Assembly (NCBI RefSeq): GCF_018252635.1
Contig: NZ_JAGTXM010000001.1
Span: 372,122 to 436,121, forward strand
Length of the DNA: 64,000 nt
Direction of reading: 5' to 3'
DNA from: Citrobacter amalonaticus
GTDB taxonomy: Bacteria > Pseudomonadota > Gammaproteobacteria > Enterobacterales > Enterobacteriaceae
Below are positions 54,593 through 62,231 of the stretch, in pieces. The notes under the pieces were generated by a model. That model did no database searches and had not been told where the DNA came from. It worked only from the letters and a program-made list of their open reading frames with translations. Position numbers and translations under genes: made by a program. Every line of letters begins with the position of its first letter. Positions within the stretch are counted from its first letter, which is position 1.

Positions 54593-55372
54593 ATGAGTAA
54601 TCGAGCGCAATCGTTTTCTAGTCAATTGCTAATTACCATAATTTCTATATTCTTAGGGTCATTTCTTTTTGCTGGGATATTAGAAAACTACAAAAAGGAC
54701 CAAGGTCTTCAAGAGGAACTTATAAAGGATTACTACAGACCAATGAGGGAATTACAAAGTTCTTGTTCATCTTCACACAATGAACTTTTTCTAAAATATG
54801 GAGAGTTATCTGGTTCTTATCAACTTATGTTTAATGAAGTAGTACATATGATGGTGACCCCTGATTCCAAATTAGGTCAGAATTATGAAGCTATTCCAAT
54901 GTCAATTATCAAAGCAAATGCGGATTTAAAAAAGACAGTTGAAGACCTCGAAGTGACGGTAAAAAAATGCAAAGCCGATTTATTTCTCAAATATGAAGAG
55001 ATTGCATTAGCTACTGGTTCATACCCAGAATTTATGAGGTTAGCAAAAAAATACACAAGCGAGATTAATGTTATCTATTCAGAAAGACAAAAAAAAGCTA
55101 GTGGGAATATAGAAAACATAGACCCAAATCAACTAATGCCATTAATGCGAGAATTTATCGCTATAGATCTGTCCATCGATAAAAATAGATCTATGTTGAT
55201 CAAGGAAATGGAGAGGGTATTTAATCCGGTAATGCAAAATTATTTAATAATTGAAGAGCATGAGCAGTTAATATTTGAAAAAGATAATGATTTTTTTCGA
55301 AGTCTTCATGAACTGTATGCAATGAAAATTAGTGAAAAGCATTCAAGTGGATTTATCAGTTGGGTGTTTTAA
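54593..55372 (+). CDS. Membrane-anchored helical protein of unknown function
   Basis: The 259 residues start with a basic/polar N-tip and one membrane segment (about 11-28, LLITIISIFLGSFLFAGIL), then a long soluble region rich in Glu, Lys and Leu that should be helical or coiled-coil. I recognise no enzyme motif. Two cysteines occur in SCSSS and KKC. It is strongly AT-rich compared with the GTPase gene downstream, suggesting a separate origin. ATG follows AAGGATAATTC. Single-span helical proteins in such island spots are sometimes anti-phage sensors; that is only a guess. Confidence 0.6.
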   Translation: MSNRAQSFSSQLLITIISIFLGSFLFAGILENYKKDQGLQEELIKDYYRPMRELQSSCSSSHNELFLKYGELSGSYQLMFNEVVHMMVTPDSKLGQNYEAIPMSIIKANADLKKTVEDLEVTVKKCKADLFLKYEEIALATGSYPEFMRLAKKYTSEINVIYSERQKKASGNIENIDPNQLMPLMREFIAIDLSIDKNRSMLIKEMERVFNPVMQNYLIIEEHEQLIFEKDNDFFRSLHELYAMKISEKHSSGFISWVF

Positions 55373-55499
55373 AATATAATATATCGTAATCCACTACGAG
55401 CTTTCAGTATCGGGCGCAGTAAACCTGAGCCGGTTGTTGATGTGCAAGATATAGTGCAACCTGCTGCCTATAAATTAGCACATTACTCCGTTAGCAATG

Positions 55500-55590
55500 C
55501 CCGCTTCTGACTACTCCGTGCCAGAAGCGGGTATCCTGCTTATTGACTGAAGTGAGTGTTAGCAATGACTGCTTCGGGCACGAATCGGAC
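55500..55590 (+). repeat. Divergent dispersed-repeat relative (copy 4)
   Basis: CCCGCTTCTG (55500-55509) and CAGAAGCGGG (55522-55531) form a perfect 10-bp inverted repeat, followed by TTAGCAATGACTGCTTCGGG and CGAATCGGACAT. The composition and order (TCCGCTTCTG, GGCAC, CGGACAT) resemble the dispersed repeat to the left. Confidence 0.5.
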
Positions 55591-55730
55591 ATTTTTCACT
55601 TCTGGACCGCACAATATTTTTTACATGTTAATCTAAAATTCCAAATTATTTCAGACAGATATTATCTCAGTGAATCCCCGCCTTCCTTACTGGATCCGGG
55701 ATTTTTAATTTTTCACGCTGAGACTACTGT

Positions 55731-56606
55731 ATGAATAAACCTGACGGCCTTCAGGCCCTTGAACAACCGCTCGCGTCGCTTCCGCACACGCTTCGCCAGC
55801 TTATTCTTAAACGTATCCAGAACCTGACCCACTACGAGCCGTTGATTGGCATCATGGGCAAAAGTGGTGCTGGTAAATCCTCTCTTTGCAACAAATTATT
55901 CCGGGGCGAGGTGTCGCCGGTGAGTGACGTGAACGCGTGTACTCGCGACGTATTGCGCTTCCGGTTACGTAGCGGGCGTCACAGTCTGGTAATTGTCGAT
56001 TTACCGGGTGTAGGTGAAAACGGGCGGCGGGATCATGAGTACCGAGCCCTGTACCGTCGTATGCTGCCGGAGCTGGACCTGGTGTTGTGGGTCATTAAGG
56101 CCGATGATCGGGCATTGACCGTGGACGAGCAGTTCTGGCACGGTGTGATGCAACCTTACAGGCAAAAGGTACTGTTTGTGATTAACCAGGCCGACAAAAT
56201 CGAACCCTGTCATGAATGGGATAGCGTGATCGGCACGCCTTCGCCACAACAACAGGTAAATCTTAAAGCGAAGCAGGCTGCAATTATGGCAATGTTTAAA
56301 CCGCATCATCCGGTCTGTGTGGTGTCCGCCAGCACTGGATGGGGCATTGAGGATATGGTGGCAAACATGATGTGTTGTCTGCCTGACCGCGCCACCAGCC
56401 CGGTGGTGACACAACTGCAAGGGAGACTCTGCACAGAGCCGGTAAAGTCGCAGGCCCGTGACAGTTTCGGTGAAGCTGTGAGCCGGGTTTTTGATACGAC
56501 TGAGTCATCGTCGTTCCTGCCTGCATCGCTGAAAACGGTGATTCGTACCGTGCGTGATGTGGTGGTGTCCGTCGCCCGTGCCGTCTGGGATTGGATTTTC
56601 TTCTGA
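55731..56606 (+). CDS. YeeP/YkfA-family GTPase
   Basis: A 291-residue Era-like GTPase with G1 GKSGAGKS (43-50), G3 DLPG (90-93), G4 NQAD (152-155) and G5 SAS (199-201). The hydrophobic, positively charged C-terminus (LKTVIRTVRDVVVSVARAVW) may touch the membrane. It resembles YkfA, YfjP and YeeP of the K-12 CP4 prophage remnants; in K-12 CP4-44 yeeP stands just before the antigen 43 gene flu. Here the same order leads to an antigen-43-like control region with no autotransporter. Its cellular role is not known. Confidence 0.88.
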   Translation: MNKPDGLQALEQPLASLPHTLRQLILKRIQNLTHYEPLIGIMGKSGAGKSSLCNKLFRGEVSPVSDVNACTRDVLRFRLRSGRHSLVIVDLPGVGENGRRDHEYRALYRRMLPELDLVLWVIKADDRALTVDEQFWHGVMQPYRQKVLFVINQADKIEPCHEWDSVIGTPSPQQQVNLKAKQAAIMAMFKPHHPVCVVSASTGWGIEDMVANMMCCLPDRATSPVVTQLQGRLCTEPVKSQARDSFGEAVSRVFDTTESSSFLPASLKTVIRTVRDVVVSVARAVWDWIFF

Positions 56607-56753
56607 AACCAGACTTTATACTCCTCCCGGTCAACCGTGGGCATGAGCCTCATTCCCAGACCCACTTCTTTTAATCAGAATGCTCCGTTGCTCCCGCTTC
56701 GTGGCACCGGATACCTGAGTCCCTGTTCTGTCACACATTTTCCCCGAAATGGA

Positions 56754-56823
56754 TGACAAGTCTCGCTCTTATTAATAGAATATAACGATCGATATCTATT
56801 TTATCGATCGTTATTATCGATCG
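56754..56823 (+). promoter_or_regulatory. Antigen-43-like promoter and Dam/OxyR switch region
   Basis: Three GATC sites (56787, 56806, 56819) lie within 36 bp in an inverted arrangement, AACGATCGATA (56785-56795) facing TATCGATCGTT (56802-56812), followed by TATCGATCGGTA. This is very like the OxyR-bound, Dam-methylated control region of agn43 as I remember it. A possible promoter, TGACAA (56754-56759) and TAGAAT (56776-56781), spaced 16 bp, precedes it. The agn43 gene itself is absent; a small secreted-protein gene starts 93 bp downstream. Confidence 0.65.
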
Positions 56824-56915
56824 GTATCTAAAGGCATCTGTTCAGTCTGCAGCGCGCCAGGTACGCCGTTGCGGGCGCTGACTCCGGATTTTCTGAAATG
56901 GCTAAGGAATGAAAA

Positions 56916-57380
56916 ATGAAAGTGAGGTTTGCAGTTTTTGCGCTGGTCTTCAGCGTCAGTTTCAGTACCGCGGCCCGGGAACGGGCCGATATTCCGGCGA
57001 ACACTATCTGGTCGTTTAAGGACCCTGGTGGTCGGGTGTTATGGGATGTCTGTGGTGGAAAACAAAGCTCCTGCACCATCGTGTTGGCGGCAACGAACAG
57101 GGTAGCCATCGTTAATCGTCAATCCACTAACGGCTGCGCCCTGGGGGATTTTTACGTAGTGGGTAAACCCGAAAAAGCCTGGAACCAGTACGACACGGGG
57201 ACCTGCAGCAGCAATGCTTACTTCAGTCAGGGGACCATGAACAACGGGCAGTACCGGACTATCGATGTCCGTCTCAACGGGGAACTGGTAAAACGATTCC
57301 CGGTGGAATACTGGTCGATGGTGAAATCCTTTTCGGGTAGCAACCGGCCAAAATGGAAGGACAAAACGACAGACAGATAA
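56916..57380 (+). CDS. Small secreted protein of unknown function
   Basis: The 154-residue protein has a signal peptide (MKVRFAVFALVFSVSFSTAA, cleavage near RERA) and four to five cysteines in the mature part (DVCGGKQSSC, GCALGDF, GTCSSN), so periplasmic disulfide bonds are likely. I do not recognise a family. AAGGAATG precedes the ATG. The only promoter-like region upstream is the antigen-43-like switch, so its expression might be phase-variable. Confidence 0.72.
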   Translation: MKVRFAVFALVFSVSFSTAARERADIPANTIWSFKDPGGRVLWDVCGGKQSSCTIVLAATNRVAIVNRQSTNGCALGDFYVVGKPEKAWNQYDTGTCSSNAYFSQGTMNNGQYRTIDVRLNGELVKRFPVEYWSMVKSFSGSNRPKWKDKTTDR

Positions 57381-57480
57381 GAGCGTTGATGAAATTAATT
57401 AAGGTTGTCCGGGTTCCCGGTGCGCTTCAGCGCGCCCTGACGGATTCCCTCCCTCTGATGTTAATGAAAGGAAATCACTT

Positions 57481-57954
57481 ATGCGTTTATCTCATGCCGC
57501 CCTGGCGGTCGTTATGCTGGCCTCAGCCTCCGTTGCACAGGCCATCCCCAATATGTGGAGCAGCGGCTTCGCTCAGGGTGTGGCCGAATACATCATTACC
57601 AGCCCGGAGAAAGTGGTCTTTAATCTTAACTGCACTACCAGCCCCGATGAGCAGAATGTGCTGCAGCACAGCGTATACCTGACCCTGCCCGACGGTACCT
57701 TGCTGAATTCTCACGATGACGGAACCGACATCACCGTGGTGATGAATGACAGCCAGTATCCGTTACCGTCATCCCTGGGCTGGCGAAACGGTGACAATGC
57801 CTGGGTGTCATTTATTGACGCACTGGGGCAGGCAGCAAATTTCGATGTTTATGTCAGCGATAAAAAAGTAGGCACTTTCAGTCCGGGTCTGAAGAATACG
57901 CAAAAAGAACTGTCTGACCTCAGTGAATGCCGGACCACACACTACAGCGATTAA
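57481..57954 (+). CDS. Small secreted protein, possible partner of the preceding gene
   Basis: The 157-residue protein has a clear signal peptide (MRLSHAALAVVMLASASVAQ, cut after AQA) and two mature cysteines ([14 protein letters not shown]). The mature chain reads as beta-rich. I know no function. It follows the other secreted gene by 100 bp with AAAGGAAAT before the ATG and ends at a strong terminator, so the two form a likely operon. Confidence 0.72.
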   Translation: MRLSHAALAVVMLASASVAQAIPNMWSSGFAQGVAEYIITSPEKVVFNLNCTTSPDEQNVLQHSVYLTLPDGTLLNSHDDGTDITVVMNDSQYPLPSSLGWRNGDNAWVSFIDALGQAANFDVYVSDKKVGTFSPGLKNTQKELSDLSECRTTHYSD

Positions 57955-58008
57955 TTATTCACACTTCAGACCTCTCCAGCCCGCTACGCACCAACACCAG
58001 ATAGCAAC

Positions 58009-58043
58009 AGGCCATGCTCCTTCGGGAACATGGCCTTTTTTGT
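58009..58043 (+). terminator. Strong intrinsic terminator with TTCG tetraloop
   Basis: AGGCCATG (58009-58016) pairs with CATGGCCT (58029-58036), with an inner TCC-TTCG-GGA stem-loop, followed by TTTTTTG. It ends the secreted-protein operon before the YafZ-like gene. Confidence 0.9.
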
Positions 58044-58074
58044 TTTTATTTCATTATCAGATAAGGAGTTAGCC

Positions 58075-58896
58075 ATGCGATTAGCCAGCCGCTTTGGCCG
58101 TATAAACCAGATACGCCGTGACCGGCCTCTGACCCCCGAAGAGCTGATGAGTCATGTTCCCAGCGTGTTCGGGAGTGACAAACATGAATCTCGTTCAGAC
58201 CGTTATACCTACATCCCGACCATCACCATCCTCGAAAGCCTGCAGCGTGAAGGCTTTGAGCCGTTCTTTGCCTGCCAGACGAAGGTCCGGGACCAGAGAA
58301 AGCGGGAGCACACCAAACACATGCTTCGCCTGCGTCGTGCCGGTCAACTGACCGGACATCAGGTGCCGGAAATCATTCTGCTTAACAGCCATGACGGCTC
58401 ATCAAGCTACCAGATGTTGCCGGGGCTGTTTCGAGGCGTCTGTACCAACGGTCTGGTCTGCGGTCAGTCATTTGGAGAAGTGCGGGTACCGCATAAAGGG
58501 AATGTTGTTGAGAAGGTAATTGAAGGGGCTTACGAAGTGCTCGGCGTATTTGACCGGGTAGAGGAGAAACGCGATGCAATGCAGTCACTGGCGTTGCCAG
58601 CTCCGGCCCGTCACGCGCTGGCGAATGCCGCACTGAAGTATCGCTTTGGTGAGGACCACCAGCCGGTCGCGGTATCGCAGTTGCTGACCCCACGTCGCCG
58701 GGAGGACTACAGCGATGATCTGTGGACCGTTTACCAGCGCGTGCAGGAGAACCTGATGAAAGGTGGTCTGTCAGGGCGAACCGCTCAGGGGAAAAGCAGC
58801 CGCACCCGTGCCATTACCGGTATTGATGGTGACGTGAAGCTCAATCGCGCCCTGTGGGTTATGGCAGAAAATATGCTCGAATTTTTCGGACGTTAA
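58075..58896 (+). CDS. YafZ/YfjQ-family (DUF932) protein
   Basis: The 273 residues match K-12 YafZ and YfjQ in length and pattern (MRLASRFGRINQIRRDRPLT; LLNSHDGSSSYQMLPGLFRG; RALWVMAENMLEFFGR). DUF932 proteins are common on plasmids and CP4-type islands; function is not established. The ATG at 58075 with AAGGAG upstream is chosen over an in-frame ATG 15 codons earlier, which lies in the terminator tail. Confidence 0.9.
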   Translation: MRLASRFGRINQIRRDRPLTPEELMSHVPSVFGSDKHESRSDRYTYIPTITILESLQREGFEPFFACQTKVRDQRKREHTKHMLRLRRAGQLTGHQVPEIILLNSHDGSSSYQMLPGLFRGVCTNGLVCGQSFGEVRVPHKGNVVEKVIEGAYEVLGVFDRVEEKRDAMQSLALPAPARHALANAALKYRFGEDHQPVAVSQLLTPRRREDYSDDLWTVYQRVQENLMKGGLSGRTAQGKSSRTRAITGIDGDVKLNRALWVMAENMLEFFGR

Positions 58897-58926
58897 ACAA
58901 CCGTTCCGGCATAAGGAGATAGTTTA

Positions 58927-59369
58927 ATGAATACACAAAATCATCAGTTCGCGAAGCATACCGCAATTACTGCCTCAGTGGTCCCGGACGAGTTACGCAT
59001 CGGCTTCTGGCCGCAGCACTTTGGCTCCATCCCGCAATGGATAACCCTTGAACCTCGCATTTTCGCCTGGATGGACCGCCTGTGTACCGATTATCACGGC
59101 GGTATCTGGAGCTTTTTGACGCTCAGCAATGGCGGCGCTTTTATGGCTCCTGAGTCAGAGCACGATGAGAAGTGGCATTGTTCAACAGTATGAACGGCAA
59201 CGGCGCGGAACTTACTGGCGAAGCCGCAGGGATAGTCGCCTGTCTGATGACATACAGCCACCACGCTTGTCGCACCGAGTGTGACGCGATGACTGAGCAC
59301 TATTATCGCTTACGAGACTTCGCGTTGAACCATCCAGAGTGCAGCGCCATTATGTATCTCATCGACTGA
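58927..59369 (+). pseudogene. Frameshifted KlcA/ArdB-type antirestriction gene (YafX/YfjX-like)
   Basis: The first frame (58927 onward) gives the family text PDELRIGFWPQHFGSIPQWI and GGIWSFLTLSNGGAFMAPES, and stops at 59193. The second frame continues NSMNGNGAELTGEAAGIVAC and YSHHACRTECDAMTEHYYRL to 59369. One base is missing at about 59176 within the codons after TGG, compared with the normal WxLFNS order. ArdB/KlcA proteins block type I restriction; this copy should be inactive unless ribosomes shift frame. Confidence 0.88.
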
Positions 59370-59381
59370 GGAATGCCTGAC

Positions 59382-59924
59382 ATGAGTACCGCATTATCCC
59401 CGGTGTCAACGCAGCCTGAACTCTTTCCGCTGGCGGTTACGACCCAGCATAGTTGCCTGCTCCCAGCGACATCCAGATTGATACCCTATGCCCAACGGAC
59501 CATCCGCCGGGCTATCAACCTGCTGGATAAATATCTGCGCCAGCCTGGAATAGCCTTTACCTCAAGTACTGCTGCCCGTGACTGGCTTCGGTTACAGCTG
59601 GCCGGACAGGAGCGGGAAGTGTTTATGGTGCTCTATCTCGATAACCAGCACTGTTTACTGGAGAGCGAAACGCTGTTTGCCGGTTCGATTAACCATGTCC
59701 AGGTCCATCCCCGTGAAGTAGTGAAGTCAGCACTTCGCTTCAATGCTGCAGCTGTCGTACTGGCGCATAACCATCCATCCGGTGACCCGGAGCCCAGCCA
59801 ATGCGATCGCAACATTACGGGCAGACTTAAAGATGCCCTGGCACTTGTTGATGTGAACACGCTCGACCATCTGGTTATCGGCTCAGGTGGCATTGTGTCG
59901 TTTGCTGAGCGAGGCTGGATATGA
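59382..59924 (+). CDS. RadC-like JAB-domain protein (YkfG/YfjY family)
   Basis: A 180-residue protein with the RadC metal motif HNHPSGDPEPSQCD near residues 127-140 and RLQLAGQEREVFMVLYLDN upstream. It corresponds to YkfG and YfjY of CP4 islands. A biochemical role is not established. An ATG three codons earlier (59373) is possible, but GAGG lies too close to it. It sits between the antirestriction relic and the antitoxin gene, the usual CP4 order. Confidence 0.9.
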   Translation: MSTALSPVSTQPELFPLAVTTQHSCLLPATSRLIPYAQRTIRRAINLLDKYLRQPGIAFTSSTAARDWLRLQLAGQEREVFMVLYLDNQHCLLESETLFAGSINHVQVHPREVVKSALRFNAAAVVLAHNHPSGDPEPSQCDRNITGRLKDALALVDVNTLDHLVIGSGGIVSFAERGWI

Positions 59925-59934
59925 GGGCACTTCA

Positions 59935-60276
59935 ATGAAATCTACTGACTCAGAGAACGATTCATTTCTAAAATGGGGACTGAATCGTAATGTGACACCT
60001 TGCTTTGGCGCTCGTCTGGTACAGGAGGGAAACCAACTGCACTATCTGGCTGACCGGGTCAGCATTATCGGTGAATTCAGTAACGCAGAATCTTTGAAGT
60101 TGGATGAAGTATTCCCACGTTTTATCAGCCAGATGGAATCGATGTTGACCACTAGTGAAATGAATCCTCGCTATGCCCACTGCGTCACCCTGTACCACAA
60201 CGGTTTCACCTGCGAAGCCGATACACTTGGCAGTTGCGGCTATGTATACATCGCCGTTTACCCCACTCAACGTTAA
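59935..60276 (+). CDS. CbeA/YfjZ-type antitoxin
   Basis: The 113-residue protein matches YfjZ, YafW and CbeA ([49 protein letters not shown]). These type IV antitoxins counter the cognate toxin by stabilising MreB and FtsZ filaments. The start at 59935 gives an N-terminus eight residues longer than YfjZ; a CACTTC-type weak site precedes it. The toxin gene follows 20 bp downstream. Confidence 0.9.
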   Translation: MKSTDSENDSFLKWGLNRNVTPCFGARLVQEGNQLHYLADRVSIIGEFSNAESLKLDEVFPRFISQMESMLTTSEMNPRYAHCVTLYHNGFTCEADTLGSCGYVYIAVYPTQR

Positions 60277-60296
60277 CTAACTCCACAAGAGCAAAT

Positions 60297-60638
60297 ATGA
60301 AAACTCTACCTGCAACAACTCCGCAGGCGGCGACGCTATGTCTATCGCCCGTGGCAGTGTGGCAAATGCTGCTTGCACGCCTGCTGGAACAACATTATGG
60401 CCTGACACTCAACGACACACCATTCAGTGATGAAACGGTAATTCAGGAACATATCGATGCCGGTATAACTTTGGCCGATGCTGTTAACTTTTTGGTAGAA
60501 AAGTACGAACTGGTTCGTATCGATCGCAGGGGATTCAACTGGCAGGAACAGTCCCCATATCTGCGGGCAGTCGATATTCTGCGGGCGCGGCAGGCAACTG
60601 GTTTATTGAAAAGAAATCGTATTAGCGCGGCACAGTGA
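60297..60638 (+). CDS. CbtA/YkfI/YpjF-type cytoskeleton toxin
   Basis: A 113-residue toxin of the CbtA family ([58 protein letters not shown]). Family members inhibit polymerisation of FtsZ and MreB. It is paired with the upstream CbeA-type antitoxin, apparently intact. The C-terminus is slightly shorter than in K-12 CbtA and like YpjF. Confidence 0.9.
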   Translation: MKTLPATTPQAATLCLSPVAVWQMLLARLLEQHYGLTLNDTPFSDETVIQEHIDAGITLADAVNFLVEKYELVRIDRRGFNWQEQSPYLRAVDILRARQATGLLKRNRISAAQ

Positions 60639-60698
60639 ACATTGGGAATAACCTTTCTGATTCACACTGCAGCTTTCCTTACTTATTTACTCATTCCA

Positions 60699-60730
60699 AA
60701 AAGCACCTGCCGATGCTGGTTGGTGCTTTT
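60699..60730 (+). terminator. Terminator after the toxin gene
   Basis: AAAAGCACC (60699-60707) pairs with GGTGCTTTT (60722-60730), a 9-bp stem with a 14-nt loop and a T-rich descending arm. It lies 60 bp past the toxin stop. Confidence 0.75.
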
Positions 60731-60750
60731 ACTTATATGGACGAAATATC

Positions 60751-60870
60751 ATGCAAATAGAAGCTGTAATTTTTACTGGGCACATTATCGCAAGTACAAT
60801 CCGAGAATGCTGGGCCGTCGTTGTTGATGGTTTTGACGCATGCGGCGAACAATCTTATGATCCAGCTTAA
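60751..60870 (+). CDS. Possible 39-residue small protein
   Basis: An open frame MQIEAVIFTGHIIASTIREC and WAVVVDGFDACGEQSYDPA runs from ATG at 60751 to TAA at 60870, just after the terminator and before the nuclease gene. The ribosome site is weak and I recognise no family. It may be a short accessory gene or chance. Confidence 0.25.
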   Translation: MQIEAVIFTGHIIASTIRECWAVVVDGFDACGEQSYDPA

Positions 60871-60896
60871 TTTCTTTTCCTCATGAAGGGACGGCT

Positions 60897-61904
60897 ATGG
60901 GCAATAGAATGTGGATGATCCGCGGTGACGGCGGCAAGCTCTATGACGATTTTCGCGATAAGCAAATTGTAGGTATCGGCTGGTCTCAGCTGGCTCCATT
61001 AGTCAAACCCGGCCTGTCCCGAGCCCAGCTACTCGCCTTATACCAGGAAGCAGACCCTTTAACGAAGCTGGGAACAGCCCGTTCTGGAGCATCGCAGGTC
61101 TGGCGTTTTGTTAATGAGATCCAAAAGGGTGATTGGGTTATTACCTATTCGCCAGCCAACCGTACTTATCTGCTAGGTAAGGTTACATCTGATTTCCAGT
61201 ACCACCCCGGATGGGTAGAAGAGGGGATGGGAATCGCTCGACAGGTTAAATGGAATACTGAAGAAATCGATCGCGATCGATTGTCTGTTGCTACCAAAAA
61301 CACATTGGGCTCCACGCTGACGGTTTTCCAGCTTCCAGAATATGCTCTAGAAGAGCTTTTGCAGGATAAGAAACCCACTGCAGATGTAATTACTCAGAAT
61401 CCAATTGTGATAGATGAAGATGAGGTCGTTTCTGATCCGCTCCGCGATATGGAAATGCTGGCGTTTGAGGGTATCAAAGACCGCATCAACTCTCTTGATT
61501 GGGACGAGATGCAAAATCTGGTTGCTGGAGTTTTGCGCAGTATGGGCTATAAAACGCAGGTGTCACCAGCGGGAGCCGATCGGGGTAAAGATATCATTGC
61601 TTCACCTGATGGATTCGGCTTTGAAAATCCACGTATTATCGTTGAGGTAAAACATCGCAGGGAGCAAATGGGAAGCCAACAGATCCGTAGCTTTATTGGC
61701 GGTCGCCATAAAGACGATCGCGGGCTTTATGTCAGTACCGGTGGTTTTACAAAAGATGCTCGCTATGAGGCCGATCGTTCGACGATACCACTGACGCTCT
61801 GGACGCTTGATGATCTCGTCCGTGCTCTTATTGAGAACTATGAGCAAGTCGATATCGAGACCAAACTTTTGGTGCCTCTGAAGAAAACTTTCCTACCTGC
61901 CTGA
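60897..61904 (+). CDS. Mrr-type restriction endonuclease with an N-terminal EVE/PUA-like domain
   Basis: The 335 residues have two parts. Residues 1-150 (MWMIRGDGGKLYDDFRDKQI; GDWVITYSPANRTYLLGKV) resemble EVE/PUA-like base-reading domains. Residues about 185-330 form an Mrr-type PD-(D/E)xK nuclease with GADRGKDI (226-233), VEVK (249-252) and QQIRSFIGGR. Such fusions cut DNA with modified bases (type IV restriction) or act in anti-phage defence. GAAGGGA precedes the ATG. It is the last gene before the right att site. Confidence 0.85.
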   Translation: MGNRMWMIRGDGGKLYDDFRDKQIVGIGWSQLAPLVKPGLSRAQLLALYQEADPLTKLGTARSGASQVWRFVNEIQKGDWVITYSPANRTYLLGKVTSDFQYHPGWVEEGMGIARQVKWNTEEIDRDRLSVATKNTLGSTLTVFQLPEYALEELLQDKKPTADVITQNPIVIDEDEVVSDPLRDMEMLAFEGIKDRINSLDWDEMQNLVAGVLRSMGYKTQVSPAGADRGKDIIASPDGFGFENPRIIVEVKHRREQMGSQQIRSFIGGRHKDDRGLYVSTGGFTKDARYEADRSTIPLTLWTLDDLVRALIENYEQVDIETKLLVPLKKTFLPA

Positions 61905-61989
61905 ATCTTGCTTTGGCTGCCATATCGGTGTTCTATTGGTATGGCTTTATACCCACTTGCAATGTCTATTTTTTGTACGGTTCTTAACT

Positions 61990-62011
61990 TGTGGGTACAA
62001 GTGCGGGTATA
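61990..62011. promoter_or_regulatory. Right-end integrase arm-type sites
   Basis: TGTGGGTACAAG directly followed by TGCGGGTATA, matching the pair at 5689-5710 inside the left end in sequence, order and spacing. This supports one integrase acting on both ends of the same element. Confidence 0.65.
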
Positions 62012-62064
62012 AATATTTATCCCTGTTTATAAACTACATTGATATCAGTCTATTAGGTGTGAAA

Positions 62065-62081
62065 TTCGAGTCCGGCCTTCG
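62065..62081 (+). repeat. Right attachment core (attR)
   Basis: TTCGAGTCCGGCCTTCG repeats the leuX 3' segment at 5543-5559. It is followed by CACTC, whereas leuX continues GCACCA; one G is absent, so the match ends just before the acceptor end. Beyond it lie about 150 bp without a gene, then lsrE. Confidence 0.88.
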
Positions 62082-62231
62082 CACTCAAAAGCGACTTTTG
62101 TACCTTAAAAACGTGCCACACAAGGTTTGCGTTTCAACAATAACCAGCCGCATGCATGAACATATCCACGAACATCAACTCATTTAATACGGCAATATCC
62201 ACAGACTGTCCACCCAACGGAACTCCCTTCA

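Noticed and set aside
60642-60827. 61-codon open frame after the toxin gene
   Set aside because: It runs straight through a strong terminator hairpin and has no ribosome site.
61936-62187. 83-codon open frame across attR
   Set aside because: It covers the integrase arm sites and the att core; no homologue or ribosome site is seen.
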